Notes: a model not told the origin generated them from the letters alone. A stretch of 64,000 nucleotides of DNA from Gracilimonas sp046602855 (GCF_046602855.1 NZ_JBKINJ010000001.1:1364001-1428000), one strand, 5' to 3'; counted from the stretch's first letter, positions 26,807 through 36,604 are shown. Made by a program: numbers and translations.

Positions 26807-28582
26807 CTAAAATCCATTTAAGTTATCATCATCATCAAAAGGTATGAGTTCATGAACCTCTTCTTTTTTCGAGGAACCGTTTTTACTTCCATGACCATTT
26901 GCACTATGACCGTTAGCATGCCCATTGGCACCGTTGCCGACGTGACCATTTCCATTTTCATTACCGTTATATGATGAAATACTGTCAGCTTTTTCTTTTC
27001 CAAATCCTGGTATATTTAAATCGACCTTTTTAAAGCGATCAATTAGCGTAGAATCTTTCTCTGATCCTTGGTATGATGAATTCTTACTGCCCACCAGGCC
27101 CATTAGTTCAGTTACAATACCATCCAATTCCTTAGCCTGTGAAGAAAGCTCTTCTGCCGCACTGGCCGATTCCTCAGATGCAGATGCATTACCTTGTACT
27201 ACATTATCCATCTCAGACATGACTGAGTTCATTTGTTGGATACCATCTGCTTGTTCTTTTGAAGCAGCAGATATTTCAACAACCAGGGTGCTTACACTAC
27301 CAATACTTTTCTCTATCTTTTGAAGGTTTTCAGAAACCTCCTCTGCTACATTTGAACCACGATCTGAACTTTCTTGCGATCTCTGTATTAATTCAGACGT
27401 ATTTTTAGCAGCTTCTGCACTTCTTTGGGCCAGGTTCCGAACTTCTTCGGCAACAACAGCAAAGCCTTTACCAGCTTCTCCGGCACGGGCAGCTTCAACT
27501 GCTGCATTCAACGCTAACAAGTTGGTCTGGAATGCAATATCATCGATCGTTTTAATGATTTTAGACGTTTCTTGGGAAGAATTTTTAATTTCATCCATTG
27601 CCTCACTCATTCGAGACATAGCTTTCACCCCATTTTCCACCAACGGTTTAGATTCTTTCATTGCATGCTCCGCTTGAGATGAATTTTCAGCGGTAGATTT
27701 AATTTGTGAAGACATTTCCTCTAATGAAGACGATGTTTCTTGTAAACTTGCCGCCTGTTCGCTGGAACTTTCTGCAAGAGACTGGCTGGAACCCGATAAC
27801 TGGTTGGATGAGGCTGTTACTTGCTCAGATCCACCTTTAAGTTTATCAATGATGTCCTGAAGAATATTGCTAATGTTTCTTCCTGCTATTAATCCAACAA
27901 CAATTCCTATAATCACAGCAATAAGGGATACTATACTTATAATCCAAATATAACTGCTTGCTGTTTCTTCTGTATTTGTGGCTACCTCACGGGCTGATTT
28001 CTCAGCTCCTTTATAGACCTCTGCAGATTTAGATAATAGTGACTCGTATTCTTCCCTTGCATTTTTTCTTGTTTCTGCCAATACCTGCCTTAGATCACCT
28101 ATTTGGCTGTCATCTTGATTAGCTTTAAGCTCTGATGATACTTCACTATATTGTCGCAGATAACTTTCATAGAGATCAATCTCCTCATTTAACCCTACTA
28201 ATTTCTCCTCCACCAGTGGTAGTTCATATTTATCTACAAGGTCAACTAGCCTGCCGTAGTTATTGTAAATATTTTCAAATCGAGATAGAGCGGATTCAAT
28301 GTCTTCTTTATCCCCGGAAATACTATATGAGAGATGATCATAACCTGCATTTCTTACTTCTGTTGCAAAAGCAGAAGCTACACTCCATTCGGTTAGATGT
28401 ACATTACTCAGCTTTTCAGTATTGTTATTAACTATATTGAGTGAGAAAATAGCCACTGCTCCTAATATCAGAGTTATAGCAGAAGTCACCATTGTCAAGA
28501 TAACTATGCGCTGCCCAATTGTCCGTTTCCCATTCCGGGACCGATCTTCATTATTGAAATTACCGTTATTATTGTGTCTCAT
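26807..28582 (-). CDS. Methyl-accepting chemotaxis protein
   Basis: Transmembrane chemoreceptor of 591 residues. A basic N-terminus precedes the first membrane helix (about 25-48). A periplasmic domain of some 160 helical residues, of the four-helix-bundle type, follows, then a second helix (about 208-232, SYIWIISIVSLIAVIIGIVV). The signalling hairpin tip is intact: IDDIAFQTNLLALNAAVEAA, then GKGFAVVAEEVRNLAQRS. HAMP is short or degenerate. The C-terminal 60 residues form a flexible tail rich in Gly, Asn and His (repeats of NGH), ending in DDDDNLNGF. The only receptor in the window. A sigma-28-like site lies about 380 bases upstream. Confidence 0.95.
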   Translation of the reverse strand: MRHNNNGNFNNEDRSRNGKRTIGQRIVILTMVTSAITLILGAVAIFSLNIVNNNTEKLSNVHLTEWSVASAFATEVRNAGYDHLSYSISGDKEDIESALSRFENIYNNYGRLVDLVDKYELPLVEEKLVGLNEEIDLYESYLRQYSEVSSELKANQDDSQIGDLRQVLAETRKNAREEYESLLSKSAEVYKGAEKSAREVATNTEETASSYIWIISIVSLIAVIIGIVVGLIAGRNISNILQDIIDKLKGGSEQVTASSNQLSGSSQSLAESSSEQAASLQETSSSLEEMSSQIKSTAENSSQAEHAMKESKPLVENGVKAMSRMSEAMDEIKNSSQETSKIIKTIDDIAFQTNLLALNAAVEAARAGEAGKGFAVVAEEVRNLAQRSAEAAKNTSELIQRSQESSDRGSNVAEEVSENLQKIEKSIGSVSTLVVEISAASKEQADGIQQMNSVMSEMDNVVQGNASASEESASAAEELSSQAKELDGIVTELMGLVGSKNSSYQGSEKDSTLIDRFKKVDLNIPGFGKEKADSISSYNGNENGNGHVGNGANGHANGHSANGHGSKNGSSKKEEVHELIPFDDDDNLNGF

Positions 28583-29727
28583 GATTAATAATGTTTAGCT
28601 AGAGTTTAGATGATCAAACTTGAATACCCGGATATCGAATTACTTAGCATTTAAAACTGCCATAAAACTATTTTTCAGATATCTTTTTTCGTACTCATTG
28701 TCCAAATTTTGAATTCGTATACCTTACACTTACTGAAAACAAAGCAGCCTTTAATGCAAATCAAATTTTTGAAATAGGGTGTATACATACTTCTAATACC
28801 CATATCATTCTGAAACTGGAGAACGCTGAAGCTGTTTAACTCAGTACTAAATTCTCGACAGTTAAGCATTATCAGGAGCTTTACCTGTTACCTGCAACTT
28901 TCACTAAATTTTACACTGCCTTATTATTAACAGCTAAAACTAAAGTTCGAGTCTGGTTTAATTATCGGTGCTTATATCAAATTCTTAAATTTTATCTTGA
29001 TAAGTATTTTAATCTGATCAGGTAGTCATCACGTTTTGGCTGGGGTTTATTACGTACACGAGTTTAGAGTGTTAGATCAATTAGATTCGGCCAAAGTTAA
29101 AAACTCATACTTTTTGACTATGGAGTCATCGTTTTATCCATTTAACCATTTACTTATCACTATTACCTTTCAGTACAAGCTGATGCATAGAATAACCGAA
29201 TTGACGTACCACAAACGTATTAGCATTTAGAATAGACCAGTTTCTTTAATAACAAGACAAGTATTGAAGCCTGACTGAGTAGCATCCTAAAAGAATTTGC
29301 GCCGGACATACCAGACCTTTCTAACATTACTATTTAGCCTAAAAATGCCTAAATATTGCACCTTTCAGATCTAGGCTAGCAATAACAAATAGGAGCTATA
29401 CATATTCGTAAGGCAGGAAGTGATTATTCTGCATAAGTCCTTAAATTTTAACCCTTACTATTATCAAGTGTTTGCAGCGGATATTAACTCTTATTCAAGA
29501 GTTGCCCCATGCCGGGATAGTTGCAAAAGAAAAGCTGGTAAAACTACATTAAAAACCACTCAGTAGATTTATTTACCCCAAAAATTATATACACAAACTA
29601 TTATTAGACAAATTATATGTGAATGTGTCACCTTGCCTATAGATCAAAAGAATATTTCTGTTTCTTTTAGACCATACAAATTTCAATAAGGTAGCTGTAA
29701 CCTGGTAACTATTCTTGATTGATTGAA
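28583..29727. other. Intergenic region of about 1.1 kb upstream of the chemoreceptor
   Basis: AT-rich, with only short unconvincing frames (for example 64 codons at 28675-28869 minus and 29036-29230 plus, with no recognisable product). It holds a sigma-28-like promoter at 28962-28988, which would give the receptor mRNA a leader of roughly 370 bases. No tRNA, CRISPR or insertion sequence was seen. Confidence 0.5.
28962..28988 (-). promoter_or_regulatory. Sigma-28-like promoter, probably of the chemoreceptor gene
   Basis: Minus strand: TTAAG (28988-28984), 14 bases, ACCGATAA (28969-28962). Exact match to the recurring signature. The next well-supported gene downstream is the receptor starting at 28582. 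Confidence 0.65.
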
Positions 29728-30108
29728 TTAGTCCAGAACGCCTAAAACCGATAATATTTTCTCCCTTAGTTTCTCTGGTGTAAAAGGTTTATGTACAAAT
29801 CCTGCATTATGTTCATTGATCCTTGATATGCGCTGTTTGTTACTCTCTGTTGATACAATCAATACGGGTAAATCACTGGTTTCCGGTTTATTTCGAATAA
29901 TTTCCAGCATTTCCATGCCATCCATTACAGGCATATTTACATCAATAAACAGGAGGTCTGGTTTGCTTTTTTCCAGCATTTCTAGACCCTCTCTGCCATT
30001 ACCCGCTTCATATATTTCACCTACTTCTACATTACTTCTGTAGATAGTTTTCTTTATCATACTGCGCATTATGGCACTGTCATCTACAATGAGTATATTT
30101 ATAGACAT
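29728..30108 (-). CDS. CheY-like single-domain response regulator
   Basis: A 126-residue receiver domain. Asp56 (FIDVNMPVMDGMEML) is the phospho-acceptor, with the acidic pair DD at 9-10, a serine-threonine in VSTES and the lysine in FVHKPFT. Last gene of the chemotaxis operon, 11 bases after cheB. It is very similar to the regulator at 23054, pointing to duplication. Which of the four CheY-like proteins acts on the motor cannot be decided from sequence. Confidence 0.9.
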   Translation of the reverse strand: MSINILIVDDSAIMRSMIKKTIYRSNVEVGEIYEAGNGREGLEMLEKSKPDLLFIDVNMPVMDGMEMLEIIRNKPETSDLPVLIVSTESNKQRISRINEHNAGFVHKPFTPEKLREKILSVLGVLD

Positions 30109-30119
30109 ATTTTCGTCCT

Positions 30120-31190
30120 TTATATAGTTGGTTGTTGAATTTGTTTTTTCATATAGCTTATTATACGATCTGCTATCTGATCTAATGGCAAAATATCCAC
30201 TGCTGCACCAAGTTTATTTGCTTCCCTGGGCATTCCATATACCACAGAAGTATTTTCATCTTGTGAAATGGTATATGCTCCTTTTTCTTTCATATGTAAA
30301 AGCCCCTTCGCGCCATCTGCCCCCATTCCGGTCAAAATCACCCCCATTGCGTTTAACCCAACTGCTTCTGCCACAGAATTGAACATAACATCTACACTTG
30401 GACGCTGATGGTGTACAGGAGGTCCGGATTTAATTCTCGTAAAATATTTAGCCCCGTTTTTTTCAACTAACATATGGAAATTACCGGGAGCTATCAGAAC
30501 CTTACCGGTTTCAACAAGATCACCATCTTCAGCTTCCTTGATATTCATATTTGAAATTGTGTTTAACCGGTCTGCAAAACTTTTGGTAAATACCGGAGGC
30601 ATATGTTGTACAATGACTATTCCGGGTAAATTAGCTGGCAATGTAGGTAAAATCATTTCAAGTGCACGGGTCCCCCCGGTAGAGGAGCCAATCGCTATAA
30701 CCTTATTGGTAGTGTGTACCAAGCTTAAGTTATTTTGTTGAAGAGATTGATTTATTTCATTTCCTTTCTTTTTATGAGAAGCAGATTGTTGCTTTTGCAG
30801 TTTTGCCATCGAAGCAGTTCTTACCGCTTTAATAATATCTTTTGAGATATTTTGTGTGGAGTATGCTGACCCTGGTTTACATATCACATCAACAGCTCCC
30901 AATTGTAAGGCATTTAGGGCGTTTTGGCTATTCTTGGGCGTTAATGAGCTCACTACAACCACAGGCAAAGGGTGATGTTTCATTAATTTTGAAAGAAATG
31001 AAAGGCCATCCATCCTAGGCATCTCAAGATCCAGGGTGAGAACGTCCGGTTTTAAATCTAATATCTTTTCTCTTGCTACATAGGGATCCATTGCAGTGCC
31101 AACCACTTCAATGTCAGGTTGTTTATTAAGTTCATCTGCAAGATACTTCCGGATAAAGGCTGAATCATCTACTATTAAAACTTTGATCAT
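30120..31190 (-). CDS. cheB: Protein-glutamate methylesterase CheB
   Basis: Removes methyl groups from chemoreceptors for adaptation and deamidates them. The 356 residues hold a receiver domain (Asp54 in LTLDLEMPRMDG), a linker rich in Gln, Ser and Lys at about 125-160, and the esterase domain with the catalytic triad visible as Ser170 in IGSSTGGTRALE, His196 in QHMPPVFTKSFADRL and Asp292 in LTGMGADGAKGL. All domains are complete. It lies between cheX and cheY in the operon and matches the CheR encoded upstream. Confidence 0.96.
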   Translation of the reverse strand: MIKVLIVDDSAFIRKYLADELNKQPDIEVVGTAMDPYVAREKILDLKPDVLTLDLEMPRMDGLSFLSKLMKHHPLPVVVVSSLTPKNSQNALNALQLGAVDVICKPGSAYSTQNISKDIIKAVRTASMAKLQKQQSASHKKKGNEINQSLQQNNLSLVHTTNKVIAIGSSTGGTRALEMILPTLPANLPGIVIVQHMPPVFTKSFADRLNTISNMNIKEAEDGDLVETGKVLIAPGNFHMLVEKNGAKYFTRIKSGPPVHHQRPSVDVMFNSVAEAVGLNAMGVILTGMGADGAKGLLHMKEKGAYTISQDENTSVVYGMPREANKLGAAVDILPLDQIADRIISYMKKQIQQPTI

Positions 31191-31198
31191 AATTTACC

Positions 31199-31660
31199 TC
31201 AACTGTGAAAAAGGGTTATGTCGGCAATCCCTTCATCTAGTAACACTTCAGCTTTGTCGCATTTCATTCCATCAAATATTTCATCTGTATTTTCATCTCC
31301 TTTTGCCATTCTTGGAGGCCTGATATAGCAGATTTCATTATTGTTCGCAAAAATGGGTACTGTATTGCCACAGATGATATTTGCAATTTCACAAAGAGCC
31401 CCTTCTTTTTCGTCATCTGACGCTTCTTCAACACCAAGCATATTTGCCGCTATGGCACCCAGAAGAGACTCAGATGGTGAGATCACCATCCCGCCTTTAA
31501 CAGCGCCGTCGAATTGAACGATTGACCGAAATGTGCCATCCGGTCTTTCGATATTTCCGGATTCTTCAATCTCCCATTCATCTAAAGGAAACATATAACA
31601 GGTAACTTCAAATGTTTGATATGCAATATCCTTAATCGTTTTTGTGACTCTAGTGCTCAT
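31199..31660 (-). CDS. CheX-like chemotaxis phosphatase
   Basis: A 153-residue CheX/CheC-type protein. The family pattern is a helix with E and N (ALCEIANIICGNTVPIF), as in CheY-P phosphatases where these two residues promote hydrolysis. The sheet MVISPSESLLGAIAANML before it is also typical. It probably dephosphorylates one of the CheY proteins. This is the second such gene in the operon; the other at 36093 is less similar in its flanks. It lies nine bases ahead of cheB. Confidence 0.75.
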   Translation of the reverse strand: MSTRVTKTIKDIAYQTFEVTCYMFPLDEWEIEESGNIERPDGTFRSIVQFDGAVKGGMVISPSESLLGAIAANMLGVEEASDDEKEGALCEIANIICGNTVPIFANNNEICYIRPPRMAKGDENTDEIFDGMKCDKAEVLLDEGIADITLFHS

Positions 31661-31742
31661 ATCTTATTTGCTTGTGCTTATTCTGGTAGAATTTTAATCG
31701 TTATGATGAACCGCTCAATCTTTTTGACATGTTCATTTATAA

Positions 31743-32168
31743 TTATAAAATCGTCTGATTAAATTTTAACTGGTTGACTTCTCGTTGGCTCTTTTGAATA
31801 GCTTTTACTATCTCGTCACGAAGTTCTTCAGGAGTAAAAGGTTTGTGAACAAAGCCATCAGTCATATTTTTAATGATATTTATTCGACTGCCGTTACTTT
31901 CAGCTGATACTATTATTATTATAGTTTCATCAAATTTTGGATCTGTTCTCATTTTTGCGATCATTTCTGAGCCTCTTATTACCGGCATATTCAGATCTGC
32001 AATAATCAAGTCGAACTCCAGATTATTTGCCCAATAAAGTCCAATTTTTCCATCTGCAGCTTCAATGACCTTATCTGTTTCAAACGGACAAATTTCGATT
32101 GTTCGGCAAATCATTTGCCTCATTATTTTGCAGTCATCTACGATCAGTATATCTAAAGAATCTTTCAT
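31743..32168 (-). CDS. CheY-like single-domain response regulator
   Basis: A 141-residue receiver domain with Asp58 in LIIADLNMPVIRGSEMIAKM, DD at 11-12, serine in IIVSAESNGSR and lysine in FVHKPFTPEEL. Residues after position 125 form a short polar tail. The usual MPVMDG reads MPVIRG, losing the second aspartate, which in other receivers is not essential. It lies 14 bases after cheD; an 83-base gap separates it from the downstream cheX. Confidence 0.9.
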   Translation of the reverse strand: MKDSLDILIVDDCKIMRQMICRTIEICPFETDKVIEAADGKIGLYWANNLEFDLIIADLNMPVIRGSEMIAKMRTDPKFDETIIIIVSAESNGSRINIIKNMTDGFVHKPFTPEELRDEIVKAIQKSQREVNQLKFNQTIL

Positions 32169-32181
32169 TAGTTTGTTGCAT

Positions 32182-32706
32182 TTAATAATCTAGAGGAAAC
32201 TTTGCCATATTATTTTTTGTAGCAAATTGTTCATTAATTGGTTCTTTATTGATAGTTACAATCCCAGTTCCAATTTCGAGAGTCATAGTTCGTGAGATAT
32301 GTCCTCCAACATCTTGTTTAGAGATCATAAAACCATTTTTCCAAAGCAGCTTTCTAAGGGTTGTGAAATTACGCTTTCCAATTTTGAAATAATCATCTGC
32401 TCCACTTTTCTTATTCATACTGGCGCCGCCCGCTACAATTATTTCTAGATTCTGTTTCTTTGCTCCCAGGGCGTAAACTTCCTGAAGTAACCATTGAAAA
32501 CCGGTATCAACATACATAGCGGGTTTAATTCTTGATTTCTCAGGATCTGCTTTTGAAAGCGGTAACATTACATGTACCATGCCGCCAACACTGCTATTTT
32601 TATCATAGGCTGTAATGCCAAGACAACTTCCTAAAGCATGGGTAATAATTATTTCACCTTGTTTATTGGAAACCTTTATATCACTTACACCTACAACTTT
32701 TCTCAT
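32182..32706 (-). CDS. cheD: Chemoreceptor glutamine deamidase CheD
   Basis: Deamidates receptor glutamines and in some bacteria partners CheC. The 174 residues carry the catalytic Cys28 (ITHALGSCLGITAYD) and His45 (GGMVHVMLP), followed by the typical KPAMYVDTGFQWLLQEVY and the G-G-A-S segment (VAGGASM). Six bases separate it from cheR. With a receptor and CheB present, it completes the adaptation set. Confidence 0.95.
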   Translation of the reverse strand: MRKVVGVSDIKVSNKQGEIIITHALGSCLGITAYDKNSSVGGMVHVMLPLSKADPEKSRIKPAMYVDTGFQWLLQEVYALGAKKQNLEIIVAGGASMNKKSGADDYFKIGKRNFTTLRKLLWKNGFMISKQDVGGHISRTMTLEIGTGIVTINKEPINEQFATKNNMAKFPLDY

Positions 32707-32712
32707 ATTTAA

Positions 32713-33555
32713 TTATCCAACCTTTTGATAAACGGCAGGAGCTAGACCTTTGAATCCATTTACTTCTTTAGGTACACCCTCCGAATGCCCAAGAAACAAG
32801 TAGCCTCCAGGCTCCAAAAGCCGGTAGAATCTTTCTACAATCTCAATTTGTGACTGGCGATTAAAATAGATCATCACATTTCGGCACATAATTACATGAA
32901 AGGGTCCCTTCATTGGCCAGTCAGTACTCAGATTGAGCCTTCCATAAGTGATCATATTTCTTATTTCTTTGGAAATCTGATATTCTCCCTTCCCGTTGGT
33001 ATTGAAATAATTCTTCTTAATCAGATCGGGAACATCTCCCATCCTTGTTTCAGGATAAATACCCTGCTTCGCAATTTTTATGACATCGCGTGAAATATCT
33101 GTTGCTAGTATTTTCACAGAAGACCATTGGTTCTGCTTCTTTCCTTCCAATAGAGTAATAGCAGTTGTTATAGGTTCTTCTCCTGAAGAACAGCCTGCAG
33201 ACCACCATTTTACATCACGACCAGCCATCTTAGGTAGTACCTGATTCTCGATAAATTCAAAATGCTTACTTTCGCGAAAGAAGCTGGTTTTATTCGTAGT
33301 AATTACATCAATCAGTGCTAGAAATTCGGCTCCCGAGCTATCCTGTTCCAGGTAGGCAAAATATTCTCCAAAGCTTCTGACTCCTGTTTTCCTTACTCTT
33401 TTCATTAGCCTGCTTTGCACCAATGCTTCTTTACCTTCATTGATCGCAATTCCACAATATTTGTGAACCATCGCCCGGACTTTTTGGAATTCCTGATTGG
33501 TTAATTTCAATCCTGAAACTGTTTTCTTAAAAGAAACTTGTGAACTCATGATCAA
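32713..33555 (-). CDS. cheR: Chemotaxis protein methyltransferase CheR
   Basis: S-adenosylmethionine-dependent enzyme that methylates receptor glutamates. The 280 residues contain the N-terminal helical domain (FQKVRAMVHKYCGIAINEGK) and the catalytic domain with WWSAGCSSGEEPITTAITLL, ILATDISRDVIKIAKQGIYP and IMCRNVMIYFNRQSQIEIVE. The typical TTNKTSFFRESKHFEF motif is present. It lies four bases after cheA and next to cheD. Confidence 0.96.
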   Translation of the reverse strand: MIMSSQVSFKKTVSGLKLTNQEFQKVRAMVHKYCGIAINEGKEALVQSRLMKRVRKTGVRSFGEYFAYLEQDSSGAEFLALIDVITTNKTSFFRESKHFEFIENQVLPKMAGRDVKWWSAGCSSGEEPITTAITLLEGKKQNQWSSVKILATDISRDVIKIAKQGIYPETRMGDVPDLIKKNYFNTNGKGEYQISKEIRNMITYGRLNLSTDWPMKGPFHVIMCRNVMIYFNRQSQIEIVERFYRLLEPGGYLFLGHSEGVPKEVNGFKGLAPAVYQKVG

Positions 33556-33559
33556 ACCT

Positions 33560-36082
33560 TTAATCCATTAATGCTACGGTATCTAGGATCAAGCCCACAC
33601 GACCGTCTCCCATAATGGCTCCTCCCGAAATATGATCCATCTTTGCCATCATATTTATGGATTTACCTACCAATTGTTGCTGTCCGACTACTTCATCAAC
33701 CAGCAATGCATACCTTTTCTTGTTATTTTTTATAACTATCAGTGTACCTTCTAGTAGACTTTCTACAGCACCATTTATACTAAATAAACGGTGTAGCCTC
33801 ACCACGGGCACTGATTTTCCACGGAAAGAAACCTGTTCAGAATTACCCATCACGGTAAATACATCATTGTCCTCAGCACGAAAGGTCATATCAATATTTA
33901 AGGTTGGTATAATAAATCTTTGATTACCGATACGTACCACCATTCCGTCTGTAATAGCAAGAGTAAAAGGAAGTTCAATCGTAATCGTTGTACCACTGCC
34001 CAATTCTGAAGCTACATCTATTTTTCCCTGTAGTTGTTCTATGGAGCGGCGTACCACATCCATACCTACACCACGACCTGAAAGGTCGGTCACTTTTTCC
34101 GCCGAAGAAAAACCGGGCAAGAAAATCAGATTATAGATCTCTTCTTCTGAAAGTTTATTTTCGGGATCGATCAAGCCTTTCTCGACAGCTTTATTTAATA
34201 TTTTATCCTTGTCGATACCCCTGCCATCATCTTCAATTTTGATTACTACTTTACCACCTTCCTGTGAAGCTGAGAGTTGAATATGGGCAGTTTCGTCTTT
34301 ACCTGTTTTAGAGCGTTCATCTGAAGTTTCAATACCATGATCCAATGCATTTCGAATCATATGTATTAACGGCTCATTGATTACATCGACCATGTTACGG
34401 TCTATCTCGGTATCTTCTCCCTGAATTGTAAATTTAACCTGCTTTCCAGCCTTCCTTGAGAGATCTCGCACAAGCCGGTTCATTTTATGGAAAGTAGCTT
34501 TCATCGGAACCATACGTAAAGACAAACTCGTATCCTGCAGCTCCCTTAAGATCTTTGTTGCATGATTTACCTTTTTCTGCAGCTCAGAATCTTTTGGTAT
34601 GGTCTTATCTTGTGCAACTACAGAGTGGGCGATGACTAACTCTCCAACCATGTCTATAAGTCGGTCAAGTCGGTTAACACTCACCCTGACTGAGGATTCA
34701 GTTTCAGGTTTTTTTGAGTTCTTATCTGCGGTTCCGTTTAGATCTCCCGAACCTGTCGACTCACTTTTTGAAGCTATACCATTTGCATTTTCATTCACCT
34801 CCTGATCGATAAGATCAGGTTCTGTGAGTTCATCAAAGGCTTCCTGAGCTTTATGAAAGGCTTCTTCCGGGCTGGTCGATTCTTCCGTTACTTCTAACAA
34901 TGCTTGCATCATTCCATCGAAACGAAGTGGTTTAGACAGTGGATCTCCACCTTTAGCATGTTCTACAACAGCCAACATTTTATTAATAATATCAATGGAT
35001 TCCAGTGAAATATCAGCACAAGCTTGGTCAAACTCTAACTCTCCCTCCCGCACCATACTCAAGAATGTCTCAACCCAATGTGTAAATTCTGATATAGGAT
35101 CAAGTCCCATGAAAGCGGAAGTGCCTTTTATGGTATGAAATGAACGAAATATAGTATTAATGAGCTCTTCATCACCGGGTGATTCCTCCAGATCCAATAA
35201 AGCTCCTTCCGCCATTTGAAGAAGATCTGAACATTCAGTTACAAACTCCCCGACCATTGCCATTTCAATATCTTCAGGAATTATAAAATCTTTTTCATTC
35301 TTTATGTCATTAGTTTTGTCTTTTTTATCAACAGAATCTAAATCCTGCTCATTAGATTCAGGTGAATTATCCCATTCAATATTAGACTGAATCTCAATGG
35401 CTGTCTCCGTCTTTTCGGAGATCTCTCCTAACCAGCCGCTCACGTCACTATCGTCGATCGCTTTCTCTAAAATAGATATTGCATCATTCAAAGGCACACA
35501 TACAGCCTCAGAAACTTGGCCTCTAACATGCTGCAACACCTTTTTTAAGTCGTTTTTATTTTTTCCCGTAGCGGAGTCTTCCGATAAGGTCATAATGAAA
35601 GCCGCTAATTCGCTAAGCAACTTTTCATGCTCAGGTTCACCGACAGATTTCTCTGCAGGTTTTCCATTTTCCGGATTCTTATCCTGTGAAACCTTCCCAA
35701 GCTCTTCATCATTTATTACTGTATCAGCTGATTCTGATCCACCTTTTAGTGACTTCTCAAGGTCTTCGTAGGCCTTTTCAAATTCTTCAACTTTAATGTC
35801 ACCATTCTGTAGAATATACTCTCTGATAGTATTTACCGCCTGCATTGTCGCAGACTTAACCATCATAAAGTATTCATCTTTTTCGTACAGGTGCTTCAGA
35901 CCATCCCAGGAAAGGTTAATCAATTTCTGAAGCTGTCCAAAATTCTGATCAAATTCCTTGATCACTTTCTCGAATTTGGCACCTGCTTCAGGGAGATTTT
36001 CTCTATCAGTTGGCCATAAATCAGCCATTAACCGAATGATATCTTCTAATTCCTGGACTAATTTTTGATTTTTATCAAACAT
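33560..36082 (-). CDS. cheA: Chemotaxis histidine kinase CheA with long N-terminal extension
   Basis: Central kinase that phosphorylates CheY and CheB. In 840 residues the phospho-acceptor domain is not at the N-terminus but at about residues 270-380, with His316 in FRSFHTIKGTSAFMGLDPI. Before it are about 270 residues with two helical parts (1-110 and about 150-225) that I do not recognise. After it come a Glu/Ser-rich linker, the dimerisation domain (RVSVNRLDRLIDMVGELVIA), the ATP-binding domain (LIHMIRNALDHGIETSDERS, DDGRGIDKDKI, GRGVGMDVVRRSIEQLQGKI) and a C-terminal CheW-like domain. No distinct P2 (CheY-docking) domain is apparent. It fills the operon's centre. Confidence 0.96.
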   Translation of the reverse strand: MFDKNQKLVQELEDIIRLMADLWPTDRENLPEAGAKFEKVIKEFDQNFGQLQKLINLSWDGLKHLYEKDEYFMMVKSATMQAVNTIREYILQNGDIKVEEFEKAYEDLEKSLKGGSESADTVINDEELGKVSQDKNPENGKPAEKSVGEPEHEKLLSELAAFIMTLSEDSATGKNKNDLKKVLQHVRGQVSEAVCVPLNDAISILEKAIDDSDVSGWLGEISEKTETAIEIQSNIEWDNSPESNEQDLDSVDKKDKTNDIKNEKDFIIPEDIEMAMVGEFVTECSDLLQMAEGALLDLEESPGDEELINTIFRSFHTIKGTSAFMGLDPISEFTHWVETFLSMVREGELEFDQACADISLESIDIINKMLAVVEHAKGGDPLSKPLRFDGMMQALLEVTEESTSPEEAFHKAQEAFDELTEPDLIDQEVNENANGIASKSESTGSGDLNGTADKNSKKPETESSVRVSVNRLDRLIDMVGELVIAHSVVAQDKTIPKDSELQKKVNHATKILRELQDTSLSLRMVPMKATFHKMNRLVRDLSRKAGKQVKFTIQGEDTEIDRNMVDVINEPLIHMIRNALDHGIETSDERSKTGKDETAHIQLSASQEGGKVVIKIEDDGRGIDKDKILNKAVEKGLIDPENKLSEEEIYNLIFLPGFSSAEKVTDLSGRGVGMDVVRRSIEQLQGKIDVASELGSGTTITIELPFTLAITDGMVVRIGNQRFIIPTLNIDMTFRAEDNDVFTVMGNSEQVSFRGKSVPVVRLHRLFSINGAVESLLEGTLIVIKNNKKRYALLVDEVVGQQQLVGKSINMMAKMDHISGGAIMGDGRVGLILDTVALMD

Positions 36083-36092
36083 AATTCTGTTA

Positions 36093-36593
36093 TTATCTAG
36101 ATTCGCTCATTGCCATGTTCAGCAGAAAATCACCGCAGTTACCGGAAAATTTCATTTTTACTGTGGGTGGTTTATTAGGCATAAATAATGTCAGATCACT
36201 TCCACGTGTAGCCGTAGGTAAAGATGACTGCCCCCTAAAACCAACCTTTTCAATATTAGCGGCCACGTCGCCAGCTAAAATATTAGCTATTTCACCTACC
36301 AAGTCACCCATATCATCACTGTCAAAGGGAAGTTCAACCCCAAGAAAGGACTCTGATATTTTAAAAGCTGTTTCTTTCGGAATGGCCATCATCAATGAAA
36401 AAGTGAGATCAGGATTAAATACCGCTATGTTCCCGATGATGCCATTTAAAGGTTCTTTATTATCATCACTAATTTCTACGTATCGAGGTGCCTCACCACA
36501 AATAGACGAAAATGTATTAATTACAGAGTCTTTAACGATATCGCTAATTTCTTCAGGTATTTGATCTGCTTTCTTTAGTTTTTCTATAATCAT
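36093..36593 (-). CDS. cheX: CheX chemotaxis phosphatase
   Basis: A 166-residue CheX-family protein; such proteins hydrolyse CheY-phosphate. Visible features are the core beta strands (NGIIGNIAVFNPDLTFSLMM), the helix with catalytic E and N (GDLVGEIANILAGDVAANI), and the closing sheet. It is between cheY (36605) and cheA in the operon. It probably resets the CheY just upstream. The second CheX-like gene at 31199 suggests each CheY may have its own phosphatase; that is inference. Confidence 0.82.
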   Translation of the reverse strand: MIIEKLKKADQIPEEISDIVKDSVINTFSSICGEAPRYVEISDDNKEPLNGIIGNIAVFNPDLTFSLMMAIPKETAFKISESFLGVELPFDSDDMGDLVGEIANILAGDVAANIEKVGFRGQSSLPTATRGSDLTLFMPNKPPTVKMKFSGNCGDFLLNMAMSESR

Positions 36594-36604
36594 GATCTAT
36601 AAAT

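Noticed and set aside
29036..29230. 64-codon + strand frame in the chemoreceptor gap
   Set aside because: No coding character and no start signals; likely chance in AT-rich DNA.
29728..29754. ACCGATAA on the + strand at the end of the cheY at 29728
   Set aside because: The -35 position reads TTAGT, and it would drive antisense into the operon; not convincing.
35579..35586. TCCGATAA on the + strand inside cheA
   Set aside because: No TTAAG 14 bases upstream and no gene downstream on that strand.
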